This document shows, one piece after another, positions 1-8,059 of a DNA stretch of 64,000 bases (its first letter is position 1; the number at the start of each line of letters is the position of its first letter). The DNA is from Paenibacillus lactis (lineage in GTDB: Bacteria > Bacillota > Bacilli > Paenibacillales > Paenibacillaceae). The DNA is taken from assembly GCF_017873605.1 (NCBI RefSeq), contig NZ_JAGGKI010000006.1, positions 124,001 to 188,000 of the forward strand, read 5' to 3'. Both the position numbers and the translations under genes were made by a program. Below the pieces are notes generated by a model that did no database searches, had not been told where the DNA came from, and saw nothing but the letters and a program-made list of their open reading frames with translations.

Positions 1-1
1 T

Positions 2-739
2 GACGACGGACGATTTGCCGATCGGCGGCTGGTGGACATCTTGAACCGGCATGGGCTCAAAGGAACTTTTCATATCAATTCCGGGCTGCTCGGAACGCCG
101 GACAGGGTGGGGGCAGAAGAGGTCAGAACGCTTTATGAAGGTCACGAGGTATCGGCGCATACGTTGACCCATCCGACGATCGCTCGCTGTCCGAATGAGC
201 AAATCGTGCATGAAGTCATGGAAGACCGGCGCATTTTGGAGGGTATCGTAGGGTATACGGTTCGAGGGATGTCGTATCCGAACGGCTCTTACAGCCGCAG
301 AATTAAAGAGATGCTGCCGGGCCTCGGGATAGAATATGCGAGAGTCGTTGCGAGTTCAGGGCATTTCGGAATGCCGGACGATTTCCTGGAATGGCAGCCG
401 ACCTGTCATCATAATCGTGATTTGATGAAGCACGCCGAGACCTTCATGAGCCTGCATAAAAAGCAGTACTTGTATCTGATGAACGTATGGGGGCATAGCT
501 ACGAATTCGATCACGATCAAAATTGGGAACTTATGGAACAGTTCTGCGCTTATGTAGGAGGTAAACCGGAAATCTGGTATTGCACGAACATCGAGTTAGT
601 CGATTATACGAAAGCATTCGAAGGACTGAAGTTTGCAGCCGCGTTGGATTTCGTCTATAACCCGTCAGCATTAAGCGTTTGGTTGGACGTGGATGGACAG
701 ATTGTCGAAGTGAAAGGCGGAGAGCAGATCAAGCTTTAG
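2..739 (+). CDS. Polysaccharide deacetylase (NodB/CE4 type), 5'-truncated by the window edge
   Basis: The frame is open from the first bases and begins D-D-G-R-F-A-D, the usual first metal-binding motif (FDDG) of NodB-type deacetylases, so the true start lies upstream; the GTG at 32 is internal. A second metal motif H-T-L-T-H follows (His53 and His57 counted from base 2), then M-S-Y-P-N-G-S-Y and W-G-H-S-Y-E-F, matching later conserved motifs of the family. Such enzymes remove N- or O-acetyl groups from polysaccharides with a divalent metal. What is visible is close to a complete catalytic domain, and no membrane segment or signal is visible in this part. It is followed after 76 bp by an FG-GAP protein on the same strand, probably one transcript. 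Family is confident; the substrate is not known. Confidence 0.85.
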   Translation, partial: DDGRFADRRLVDILNRHGLKGTFHINSGLLGTPDRVGAEEVRTLYEGHEVSAHTLTHPTIARCPNEQIVHEVMEDRRILEGIVGYTVRGMSYPNGSYSRRIKEMLPGLGIEYARVVASSGHFGMPDDFLEWQPTCHHNRDLMKHAETFMSLHKKQYLYLMNVWGHSYEFDHDQNWELMEQFCAYVGGKPEIWYCTNIELVDYTKAFEGLKFAAALDFVYNPSALSVWLDVDGQIVEVKGGEQIKL

Positions 740-815
740 CGGGAGTGCCGAAATGGCAGTTGGAGGGAGCTTTTGAGGATTTTTCATGATCATTCATCAA
801 AAGGAGGGATATCGG

Positions 816-2096
816 ATGAACCAAGGGAAGGCAATTGATCCTTTGCTCATCGGGAGGCTGGATATTCGGGCAGCAGGTCCGCGGTGTAAAATGCTGCTTG
901 GCGACTTAAACGGAGACGGCCGGATGGAGATGCTGCTCGTTCAACCCGACAACCGCCAGGACGTGCGTTACATTCCCCATCAGGTGCAGTGCCTCACTGC
1001 GTACGATTTGGAGGGGAATCTGCTGTGGCAAACAGGCAAACCGGATCCTGGCGCCGGCAGTCAAGGCTCGGATTATCCCGCTCAAATTGTCGATATCGAC
1101 GGAGACGGTCATTTAGAGGTGTTATGCGTTATGGAGAACCGTCTCTTGGTCATTAACGGGTACGACGGAAGCGTCAGATCATCGCATGAGCTGCCGGATC
1201 CGGAGGCGCATGACTGCATTATCGTTGCGAATTTGACGGGAAGCCCGCATACGCGGGATATCATCCTAAAGGATCGTTATCGCCGCATGTGGGCAATGGA
1301 CCATCATTTCAACATCCTATGGACGCATGAGGGCAATCCGGGCCACTTCCCTTGGGTCTACGATTTGGACGGGGACGGGTATGATGAAGTGATGGCCGGT
1401 TATACCTTGTTGGACCATGACGGCACGCCGTTATGGAGCTGCCGCGATTTGGATGACCATGCCGATTGCATTTGGATCGGCGACGTGAACGGCGACGGAG
1501 ACCCGGAGATCGTGATCGGAGGCAGCGTCACGGTCATGTATGACCGAAACGGGAGGGAGCTATGGCGATACGAAGGCTCCATCGAGTCGCAGCACATCGC
1601 GCTCGGTCGCTTCCGAAGCGACCTGCCTGGATTGCAAATTGCGGGGCTGGACCGGCTTGTGAGAGAGGACGACGGGAAGGGTTTGGTCGGCAAGGACGCC
1701 TTATTCCTGCTCGACGGCAGCGGCCGGGAGGTTTGGAAAGAAGACCGCAAAACACCAGGCTGGCTAACGATTATCGAGCCTTTGCGCGGATGGGCGGAAG
1801 GAGCCCTGGACTATATATTGGCTTATCGGCGCGGTGGAGGGGTCCTTCCCACCTTGTATGACGGTCACATGAATGCAATCGCGGAGTTTCCTGACGAGGG
1901 ATATGCCGTCCATGCCGACTTATGGGGAAGCGGTATGGAGCAAGTCATTATTTACAGCGATGAAACAGCGTCTATCTATTCGAGCAAAAGTGCAGATTTA
2001 AGCGAGCCTGCTTCGGGTATTCCTTTGCCGCAGACGAAACGGCTGTCCAGCTCGACCTTGTATCCGGGCGGGGAAGTTCCGCTGTTCTCTAGTTGA
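816..2096 (+). CDS. FG-GAP/VCBS-type beta-propeller repeat protein with DxDGDG motifs
   Basis: The 426-residue product carries repeated calcium-loop motifs of the form D-x-(N/D)-G-D-G: near residues 30-35 (DLNGDG), 93-98 (DIDGDG), 183-188 (DLDGDG) and 223-228 (DVNGDG), each followed by an E-(V/I)-type strand. This is the FG-GAP/VCBS propeller pattern, also found in rhamnogalacturonan lyases. I chose ATG 816 because AAGGAGG at 801-807 lies 8 bases before it; the in-frame ATG at 786 has no ribosome site. There is no signal peptide, so the protein appears cytoplasmic, which is odd for this fold. It follows the deacetylase and probably belongs to the same saccharide locus. It may bind or cleave a glycan; no catalytic residues can be assigned. 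Confidence 0.7.
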   Translation: MNQGKAIDPLLIGRLDIRAAGPRCKMLLGDLNGDGRMEMLLVQPDNRQDVRYIPHQVQCLTAYDLEGNLLWQTGKPDPGAGSQGSDYPAQIVDIDGDGHLEVLCVMENRLLVINGYDGSVRSSHELPDPEAHDCIIVANLTGSPHTRDIILKDRYRRMWAMDHHFNILWTHEGNPGHFPWVYDLDGDGYDEVMAGYTLLDHDGTPLWSCRDLDDHADCIWIGDVNGDGDPEIVIGGSVTVMYDRNGRELWRYEGSIESQHIALGRFRSDLPGLQIAGLDRLVREDDGKGLVGKDALFLLDGSGREVWKEDRKTPGWLTIIEPLRGWAEGALDYILAYRRGGGVLPTLYDGHMNAIAEFPDEGYAVHADLWGSGMEQVIIYSDETASIYSSKSADLSEPASGIPLPQTKRLSSSTLYPGGEVPLFSS

Positions 2097-2213
2097 TGTG
2101 GCGAATCCCCGGTCCAATTTCGAGATCTTGCGGTCTTATTCCAAAACCCTATCTTCCATAAATGGTCTCGTGATACATTACTTAAAAATCATAGTGGAGA
2201 GAGGGTGTCTGTC

Positions 2214-2834
2214 ATGCATAAAGTAATCCAGCCCAAAATCCTATACTTCGGCACTTCGGTCGTATTGATCAGCACGGTCAACGAAGACGGCACGCCCAAC
2301 CTGGCTCCAATGTCTTCCGCCTGGTGGCTCAATCAATCATGCATGCTTGGGATGAGCAGCAAATCCCAGACCGTTCAAAATCTGATCCGTGAGCGCGAGT
2401 GCGTGCTGAATCTTCCGTCGGTTGACTTGATTCCCGCAATCGATCAATTGACGCTATTGACCGGTCGCAATCCTGTGCCGGAATCTAAAGCCGAGAGGGG
2501 ATATCAGCATGAGGCGGATAAGTTTGGGATCGCCGGGCTAACTCCACTTCCGTCCGAACTCGTTCACGCACCGCGCGTCAAGGAATGTCCCATCCACCTG
2601 GAAGCCAGGCTTGTGAAGGTCCACCCTTTTGAAGAACCAAGTTCGCTTGTTGCCATGGAAGTTTACATTGAAAAAGTGCATATCGAAGAAGGGCTTCTTA
2701 TGGATGGAGAGTCCAACTATATCGATCCTTCGAAATGGAATCCGATGATCATGAATTTTTGCGAATATTTCGGGCTAAGCGAGCAGCTTTCTGCATCGAA
2801 GTTAGCGCCGGTATTCGGACCTCGGTCCGTATAA
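2214..2834 (+). CDS. Flavin-reductase-like FMN-binding split-barrel protein
   Basis: The 206-residue product reads like the flavin reductase / DIM6-NTAB family: an N-terminal strand pattern with V-L-I-S-T-V-N-E-D-G-T-P-N-L-A-P-M-S-S, then M-S-S-K-S-Q-T-V-Q-N-L and E-C-V-L-N-L-P, typical of FMN-binding split barrels. ATG 2214 is preferred over the in-frame GTG at 2205, because the GGAGAGAGGG ribosome site (2195-2204) sits 9 bases before the ATG and directly abuts the GTG. No partner oxygenase is adjacent. Its substrate is unknown. It stands alone between the FG-GAP gene and a gap of about 500 bp. Confidence 0.7.
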   Translation: MHKVIQPKILYFGTSVVLISTVNEDGTPNLAPMSSAWWLNQSCMLGMSSKSQTVQNLIRERECVLNLPSVDLIPAIDQLTLLTGRNPVPESKAERGYQHEADKFGIAGLTPLPSELVHAPRVKECPIHLEARLVKVHPFEEPSSLVAMEVYIEKVHIEEGLLMDGESNYIDPSKWNPMIMNFCEYFGLSEQLSASKLAPVFGPRSV

Positions 2835-3288
2835 ATGAAAGATCACGATCATCGAAGAATCAAGGAACCCGTACAAAAAGAGTTGAGCAAAAAGGGAAGC
2901 TCCAAGGATTGCGTTACACATCGTGGCACCCTCACTTCCCGGGTTCGCCTGTTCCGCTTATCCAGAGCCGGCAGATGAGGCTCCGTGGAGCAGCAAACGC
3001 GTCGCCCGCGTCTGGACCGAGATAATGCGCAGGCTGGGTTACCTTATTGAGAGGTTTACAGAATATGACGGATGGCCGAAGAATACGGATGAAAATCCCC
3101 GAGATCGGAGCAGTGAGAGTCATATGATTGCCATGTCAAATCCAGACACACTCATCGATGATCTACGGCTACTTATTAGCAAGCTTCTCTGACACAGCAT
3201 AGTGAGAAAAAGCACATTTGGTCTCGCCAAATCGCTTGGAAAGGGAACAGAGATCATTTCTCGAACCTTACTCAAGCAATCATAGAAC
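2835..3288. other. Intergenic stretch without a convincing gene
   Basis: Only one weak open frame is present (GTG 2923 to 3192, 89 codons). It has no ribosome site, an unremarkable composition and no family I recognise. It could be a decayed gene fragment, but nothing positive supports that. Confidence 0.4.
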
Positions 3289-3322
3289 AGACCGTGCAGC
3301 AGCTGCTGCACGGTCTTTCTTA
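3289..3322 (+). terminator. Rho-independent terminator between converging genes
   Basis: Thirteen-base arms GACCGTGCAGCAG and CTGCTGCACGGTC (3290-3315) form one uninterrupted palindrome, followed by TTTCTT. It lies just past the 3' end of the LacI gene on the other strand, so it may end transcripts from both sides, though only the + side has a T-rich tail. Confidence 0.65.
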
Positions 3323-3349
3323 TTGTTCACACGCAAGTTCGTCATATCT

Positions 3350-4378
3350 TTATTCCTCGGCGGTGGTTCGGGTGATGGATACGCTAGACTCCCGCACGAT
3401 CAGTCGGGGTTCGAACTGAACGCGTTCGTAGCCGCCGCTTTTCCGTTCCCGCAAACGCTTCAAGAGCAGCTCCGTGGCAAGCCGCGCCACCTCGTCACCC
3501 ATAATGGAAACAGAGCTGATCTGCGGCGTAGTAACCGTGGTCCACGCGTTGTTGTCGATGCCCACGACAGCGACGTCTTCCGGAACCTTGATCTTCAATT
3601 CTTTAAATCGGTTAACAATGCCGATGGCGACCATGTCGTTGACGGCATAGATCGCGTCCGGCATATGTTTAAGCCCGTAGAAGTAATCCGCCGCGCGGAC
3701 GCCTGTCTCGAAAGAGAAATCTTCTCCGAAATAAACGAGGGAGGGGTCGACCTTATTCAACGACTGCTCATATGCCCAGTAACGTTCTTCGATTTTATCC
3801 TTTGGCGCGCCGGCATAAGCGATCCGCGTTCTCCCGATCTTGATGAGATGCTCCATGACAAGTCTGCCTTCCTGCCTTGCGAGGCCGACGATATCGGCCT
3901 TGTACTCATCGCCGAGCTGCTTGCCATAATTGATGATGGATACCGGAAGGCTGGATTTGCTAATCAGATCTCCGAGCGTTTTAGGGTAAGCGAGCGGCAT
4001 GATGATCAGCCCGTCCACGTGCAGCTTCTTGATATCCCGCACGATTTCGAGCTCGTTCCGGGCGTTGCCGGCCGTATTAATCTGAACAACCCGATACCCG
4101 TGCTGTTTGGCAGTCTGTTCGACCGACCAGGCGATTTCCGGGATGATGGCGTTCCGGATGTCCGGGACGGCCAAGGCGATTTGATACGTCTGACGGACCT
4201 TTAAGCTTTGAGCTGACGTATCCGGACTGAAGCCGATTTCTTCGATTACCTGCATGATCATGGCCTTTGTTTTCGGACTGATTCCTTTGCTGTTGTTGAT
4301 GGCTCTGGAGACGGTGGCAATACCGACGCCTGCTTTTTTGGCAACATCCTCAATGGTTACTTTTTTTGAATTCGTCAT
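3350..4378 (-). CDS. LacI/GalR family transcriptional regulator
   Basis: The 342-residue protein opens with the diagnostic LacI headpiece V-T-I-E-D-V-A-K-K-A-G-V-G-I-A-T-V-S-R-A (residues 7-26), then a periplasmic-binding-protein-like effector domain ending in ...R-L-I-V-R-E-S. Length is normal for the family. It is divergent from a Zn-dependent dehydrogenase gene. Two identical copies of GGAAACGTTTCC flank the shared promoter region, one 24 bp before its own start and one at the start of the dehydrogenase transcript. This suggests it represses both itself and the dehydrogenase. The inducer is unknown; a sugar or polyol is the usual case for this family. Confidence 0.9.
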   Translation of the reverse strand: MTNSKKVTIEDVAKKAGVGIATVSRAINNSKGISPKTKAMIMQVIEEIGFSPDTSAQSLKVRQTYQIALAVPDIRNAIIPEIAWSVEQTAKQHGYRVVQINTAGNARNELEIVRDIKKLHVDGLIIMPLAYPKTLGDLISKSSLPVSIINYGKQLGDEYKADIVGLARQEGRLVMEHLIKIGRTRIAYAGAPKDKIEERYWAYEQSLNKVDPSLVYFGEDFSFETGVRAADYFYGLKHMPDAIYAVNDMVAIGIVNRFKELKIKVPEDVAVVGIDNNAWTTVTTPQISSVSIMGDEVARLATELLLKRLRERKSGGYERVQFEPRLIVRESSVSITRTTAEE

Positions 4379-4401
4379 AATCCTTTAACCCTTTCTCTAT
4401 C

Positions 4402-4413
4402 GGAAACGTTTCC
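4402..4413. promoter_or_regulatory. Operator 1 (GGAAACGTTTCC) upstream of the LacI gene
   Basis: Perfect 12-bp palindrome with the central CG typical of LacI-family operators, 24 bp from the LacI start codon. The same sequence recurs at 4706-4717, and the shared core extends to 15 bases (CGGAAACGTTTCCT plus one neighbour). Confidence 0.7.
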
Positions 4414-4669
4414 TGTATGAGTACGAAAATATTGGATGATTGAGGCAATCACCTCTATTATAGCATGCATGCTTCCTTATTTCCTAAAGACGGGGGAGGA
4501 TGGGGAGTTGGGGGATAAGAAGGTGTTTTGAAGATGACAATATAACTTCACGGCGATTGTCGGCGGTAATTGAGATCCATTGGAATACCGGGAAACTGCG
4601 ATTTATGGCATGCTACAGACAAAGAGCCTTGACATGCTATATCACCTTTCACAATTCAAGGAAGAAGAT

Positions 4670-4698
4670 TTGACAGAATAGCGAAACTATGACATATT
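4670..4698 (+). promoter_or_regulatory. Predicted promoter of the dehydrogenase gene
   Basis: TTGACA at 4670-4675 and CATATT at 4693-4698 are separated by 17 bp. Operator 2 follows within 8 bp, covering the expected start site. The rest of the 382-bp divergent gap (4379-4760) holds nothing else I can name. Confidence 0.5.
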
Positions 4699-4705
4699 TG
4701 ATTTC

Positions 4706-4717
4706 GGAAACGTTTCC
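4706..4717. promoter_or_regulatory. Operator 2 (GGAAACGTTTCC) upstream of the dehydrogenase gene
   Basis: Second exact copy of the palindrome at 4402-4413, placed at the predicted transcription start of the dehydrogenase. The two centres are 304 bp apart, which would allow looping by a tetrameric repressor or two independent dimers. Confidence 0.7.
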
Positions 4718-4760
4718 TATTTCATTCTTTTATTTTCGAACTCATAAGGAGATGAAGACG

Positions 4761-5810
4761 ATGCAAGCACTGCGCTGGCATGGTGTGAAGGATCTGCGGC
4801 TCGAGAACATTGAGGAGCCTCAAGCAACGAAAGGTAAAGTGAAAATCAAGGTGGAATGGTGCGGTATTTGCGGAAGCGACCTCCACGAATACGTAGCCGG
4901 ACCGATTTTTATACCTGAATCAACCCCGCATGCGCTTACCGGAGAACAGGCACCGGTCGTTATGGGCCATGAATTTTCGGGCCAAGTGGTTGAAGTCGGG
5001 GAGGGAGTAACTCGCTTTAAAGCCGGCGACCGCGTCGTCGTAGAACCTGTTTTTTCCTGCGGGACTTGCGAGGCATGCCGTCAAGGTAAATACAATTTGT
5101 GCGAAAAAATGGGCTTCCTGGGCCTGGCCGGCGGCGGAGGCGGATTCTCCGAGTTCGTCGCAGCGGATGAGCATATGGTGCACAAAATTCCCGACAGTGT
5201 TTCGTATGAGCAGGGGGCATTGGTTGAGCCGTCGGCCGTTGCCTTGTACGCAGTACGCCAGAGCCAGCTGAAAGCCGGCGATCGCGCCGTCGTGTTTGGT
5301 GCCGGGCCGATCGGACTGCTTGTCATCGAGGCGCTGAAGGCTGCAGGCGCTTCGGATATCTACGCCGTAGAGCTGTCCGAGGAACGGAAACAGAAGGCGA
5401 CGGAGTTAGGGGCGATCGTGATTGATCCGAAAGCCTGCGATGTCGTCGAGGAGCTGAAGCAGCGCACCGGCGGGGGTGTCGAGGTCGCTTTCGAAGTGAC
5501 CGGCGTTCCTCCCGTTCTCACTCAGGCAATCCATTCCACGAAGATCGGCGGGCAGATTATGATCGTCAGCATTTTCGAAACCTCTGCGCCGATCATTCCG
5601 AACGATATTGTTATGAAAGAACGGAGCATCACCGGCATTATCGGCTATCGTGACGTGTTCCCGGCCGTGATCAGCCTGATGGAGAAAGGCTTCTTCCCGG
5701 CAGAGAAGCTCGTTACGCAGAAGATTAAGCTAAATGAAGTGGTGGAGCATGGATTTGAGGCGCTGCTCAAGGAAAAGAACCAGGTAAAGATTCTCGTCAA
5801 TGCCCATTAA
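4761..5810 (+). CDS. bdhA: Zn-dependent (R,R)-butanediol dehydrogenase / MDR alcohol dehydrogenase
   Basis: The 349-residue protein matches the medium-chain dehydrogenase family. It has W-C-G-I-C-G-S-D-L-H-E-Y with the catalytic zinc Cys, G-H-E-F-S-G, a four-Cys structural zinc loop (C-G-T-C-E-A-C-R...C) and the Rossmann G-A-G-P-I-G. The N-terminus M-Q-A-L-R-W-H-G and the overall pattern are those of Bacillus BdhA, which interconverts acetoin and 2,3-butanediol with NAD(H). ATG 4761 is preferred over 4689 and 4752 because AAGGAG (4746-4751) is 9 bases upstream. Control by the divergent LacI regulator is inferred from the paired operators. Because of the sugar-gene setting, a polyol or sugar substrate is also possible. 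Confidence 0.85.
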   Translation: MQALRWHGVKDLRLENIEEPQATKGKVKIKVEWCGICGSDLHEYVAGPIFIPESTPHALTGEQAPVVMGHEFSGQVVEVGEGVTRFKAGDRVVVEPVFSCGTCEACRQGKYNLCEKMGFLGLAGGGGGFSEFVAADEHMVHKIPDSVSYEQGALVEPSAVALYAVRQSQLKAGDRAVVFGAGPIGLLVIEALKAAGASDIYAVELSEERKQKATELGAIVIDPKACDVVEELKQRTGGGVEVAFEVTGVPPVLTQAIHSTKIGGQIMIVSIFETSAPIIPNDIVMKERSITGIIGYRDVFPAVISLMEKGFFPAEKLVTQKIKLNEVVEHGFEALLKEKNQVKILVNAH

Positions 5811-5841
5811 TTCAAGGCTCGCGAGGTAATACGATAACAGA

Positions 5842-5870
5842 AAGACCGCTTAACAACGCGGTCTTTTTTT
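5842..5870 (+). terminator. Rho-independent terminator after the dehydrogenase gene
   Basis: Arms AAGACCGC and GCGGTCTT enclose an 8-base loop, followed by a run of seven T. Confidence 0.9.
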
Positions 5871-5901
5871 CATTTCTCCCAATCTTTTAAATGATTAGAT
5901 C

Positions 5902-5930
5902 TTGACGATCCAGGGAATCGAACCTAGAAT
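5902..5930 (+). promoter_or_regulatory. Predicted promoter of the first sugar ABC operon
   Basis: TTGACG (5902-5907) and TAGAAT (5925-5930) are spaced 17 bp. Just downstream is the palindrome TGTTATAACA (5932-5941) and AT-rich repeats of ATAACA, a possible operator region. The leader to the first gene is about 150 bases. Confidence 0.6.
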
Positions 5931-6088
5931 GTGTTATAACAACTATGAAATTACATAACAACATATCATAACAAATACAGGAAGGGGATGATGAATTGCT
6001 GAATTCAGGAGATGAACATCTGTGTTTCTTACGCTGACAAAAATCTCCGCCGCGTTTACCTTTTTCAAGAAGGAGGTCATGGCCACAA

Positions 6089-7048
6089 ATGGACGCTCGC
6101 CTATCCTCGGCATCCGCACAGCCCGTACAGAGGCCGAGCAAATGGAAGCATGTCAAAAAGCAGCTGAAGCGAAATGTCGGACTGTATCTCATTATTTCTC
6201 CGGCGGTACTTTACTTCTTGATCTGGCACTACTGGCCGATGTACGGCGTTCAAATCGCGTTTAAGGATTTTATGCCCGGACTAGGCATTTGGAACAGCCC
6301 ATGGGTCGGCTTGGAGCACTTCGAGCGGCTGTTTGATGCGTATTACTTTTGGACAATTCTGAAAAATACGATCGGCATCAGCCTGTATGGACTGCTCGTC
6401 GGCATCCCGGCACCTGTTCTCTTGGCGCTGCTCTTCAATGAACTGCGGAGCCGCAAATTCCGCTCATTCGCCCAGACCATCTCCTACGCTCCTCACTTCA
6501 TCTCCGTCGTGGTCGCAGTCGGTATCCTGTTCTTTTTCATCTCGCCGACGAACGGCGTTTTCAATTCCATTCTGGTTTCTCTCGGGAAAGAACCCGTCGA
6601 TTTTTTAGCCGAACCATCTAACTTTTGGCATTTGTATGTTTGGTCCGGCGTGTGGCAGGGAATCGGCTGGTCGTCACTCATCTACAGCGCTGCGATATCC
6701 GGCATATCCCCGGATTTATACGAGGCGGCTTACATGGACGGTGCCAGCAAGTTCCGCCGCATCTGGCATATTACGATTCCCGGAATCCTGCCGACCATTG
6801 TCATCTTATCGATTTTGAGCGCCGGAAGCATTATGAGCGTCGGCTTCGAGAAAGTCCTGCTGATGCAAAACCCGATGAACCTGGAAACCTCTGAGGTTAT
6901 TTCGACTTATATGTACAAAAGCGGGCTGATTAACACCCAGTACAGCTTCTCCGCGGCAGTCGGCCTGTTCAACAACGTCATAAACTTCATGATCCTGATT
7001 ATCGTCAATGCGGCAGCCCGCAAGGCCGGGGAAACCAGCTTATGGTAG
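6089..7048 (+). CDS. Sugar ABC transporter permease, LplB type
   Basis: The 319-residue membrane protein has about six hydrophobic segments and the permease coupling (EAA) loop E-A-A-Y-M-D-G-A-S-K-F-R-R-I-W-H-I-T-I-P, which contacts the ATPase. The N-terminal K-R-N-x-x-L-Y-L-I-I-S-P and W-H-Y-W-P-M-Y-G-V-Q-I-A-F-K-D-F are characteristic of LplB-like permeases of Paenibacillus and Bacillus, which import oligosaccharides. ATG 6089 has AAGGAGG at 6070-6076, a slightly long 12-base spacing. It is first of three genes (permease, permease, binding protein). No ATPase gene is present, as is usual where a shared MsmX-type ATPase serves several importers. Confidence 0.9.
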   Translation: MDARLSSASAQPVQRPSKWKHVKKQLKRNVGLYLIISPAVLYFLIWHYWPMYGVQIAFKDFMPGLGIWNSPWVGLEHFERLFDAYYFWTILKNTIGISLYGLLVGIPAPVLLALLFNELRSRKFRSFAQTISYAPHFISVVVAVGILFFFISPTNGVFNSILVSLGKEPVDFLAEPSNFWHLYVWSGVWQGIGWSSLIYSAAISGISPDLYEAAYMDGASKFRRIWHITIPGILPTIVILSILSAGSIMSVGFEKVLLMQNPMNLETSEVISTYMYKSGLINTQYSFSAAVGLFNNVINFMILIIVNAAARKAGETSLW

Positions 7049-7088
7049 GGAAGAATGCCGACTGTATGTTAAGGAGGGAACCTATGTC

Positions 7089-7985
7089 GTGCTGCTGAAC
7101 ATCAAACGAACGCCTGGCGAGAAAATCGCGGATATCGTCATTCTGGTGCTCGCCGTCTTGGTCACCGTCATCATTCTGTATCCGCTCGTGTTCGTGCTGT
7201 TTGCTTCATTCTCCGATCCGCGTCAAATCTGGGACAAGCCGCTGCTGTTATATCCGGCCGGCTTCAATCTCGATTCGTATGCCAAGGTGTTTGAGAACGG
7301 CGAAATATGGCGCGGGTACCTGAACACCATCCTGTATGCCTTCCTGGGAACTGCCATCAACCTGATCATGACGGTGCTCGCCGCCTATCCGCTGTCCCGC
7401 AAACGGTTCTACGGTAAAGGTCTGTTTACGATGCTGTTTGCGTTTACGATGTTTTTTGGCGGTGGTCTGATTCCTCTGTATTTGGTCAATAAGCAGCTTG
7501 GGCTGCTGAACACGGTATGGGCGCTTGTGCTGCCGGGGGCGATCAGCGCCTACAACATGATCATCATGCGCACCTATTTCCAGACGCGGATTCCGATCGA
7601 GCTTGAAGAAAGCGCCTATGTGGACGGCTGCGGCGATTTTCAGATGCTGTACAAAATCGTGCTCCCGCTGTCCATGCCCATCATTGCCGTCATGCTTCTG
7701 TTCTACGGCGTCGGCCATTGGAACTCTTACTTCGATGCGATGATCTACTTAACGGATCGGGAGAAGTTTCCGCTGCAGCTTATTTTGCGGGAAATTCTCG
7801 TGCAGAACGATTTCAAGGAGATGGCCGGCATATCGGTCGGGGCTGAGTATGCGGACCAGATGATGGTGAAGGAAGGGCTGAAGTATGCGATTGTCGTCCT
7901 GTCCGCGCTGCCGCTGCTTCTGTTGTATCCGCTGCTGTCGCGTTTTTTCGAGAAAGGCATCATGGTGGGAGCGATCAAGGGATAA
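7089..7985 (+). CDS. Sugar ABC transporter permease, YtcP/LplC type
   Basis: Second permease of the importer, 298 residues from the GTG start. It has six predicted membrane segments and the coupling loop E-E-S-A-Y-V-D-G-C-G-D-F with I-V-L-P-L-S-M-P; the C-terminus F-E-K-G-I-M-V-G-A-I-K-G is typical of YtcP-like proteins. GTG 7089 is chosen because AAGGAGGG (7071-7078) lies 10 bases upstream; the longer frame from 7008 overlaps the previous gene and has no ribosome site. It lies 40 bp after the first permease, with which it should form the channel heterodimer. Confidence 0.9.
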   Translation: MLLNIKRTPGEKIADIVILVLAVLVTVIILYPLVFVLFASFSDPRQIWDKPLLLYPAGFNLDSYAKVFENGEIWRGYLNTILYAFLGTAINLIMTVLAAYPLSRKRFYGKGLFTMLFAFTMFFGGGLIPLYLVNKQLGLLNTVWALVLPGAISAYNMIIMRTYFQTRIPIELEESAYVDGCGDFQMLYKIVLPLSMPIIAVMLLFYGVGHWNSYFDAMIYLTDREKFPLQLILREILVQNDFKEMAGISVGAEYADQMMVKEGLKYAIVVLSALPLLLLYPLLSRFFEKGIMVGAIKG

Positions 7986-8059
7986 CACGGGGATTCAAGC
8001 AGGAACAGCCCGATTTCTTGGCTTGGACCTCATAAAGATGGAAAGAGGGGATTGTTGAT

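Noticed and set aside
2923..3192. 89-codon frame between the flavin-reductase-like gene and the LacI terminator
   Set aside because: No ribosome site, biased composition and no recognisable family; possible gene remnant but unsupported.
3218..4204. A 328-codon frame on the + strand opposite the LacI gene
   Set aside because: It is a shadow of the LacI gene on the other strand; its product matches no family and it lacks a ribosome site.
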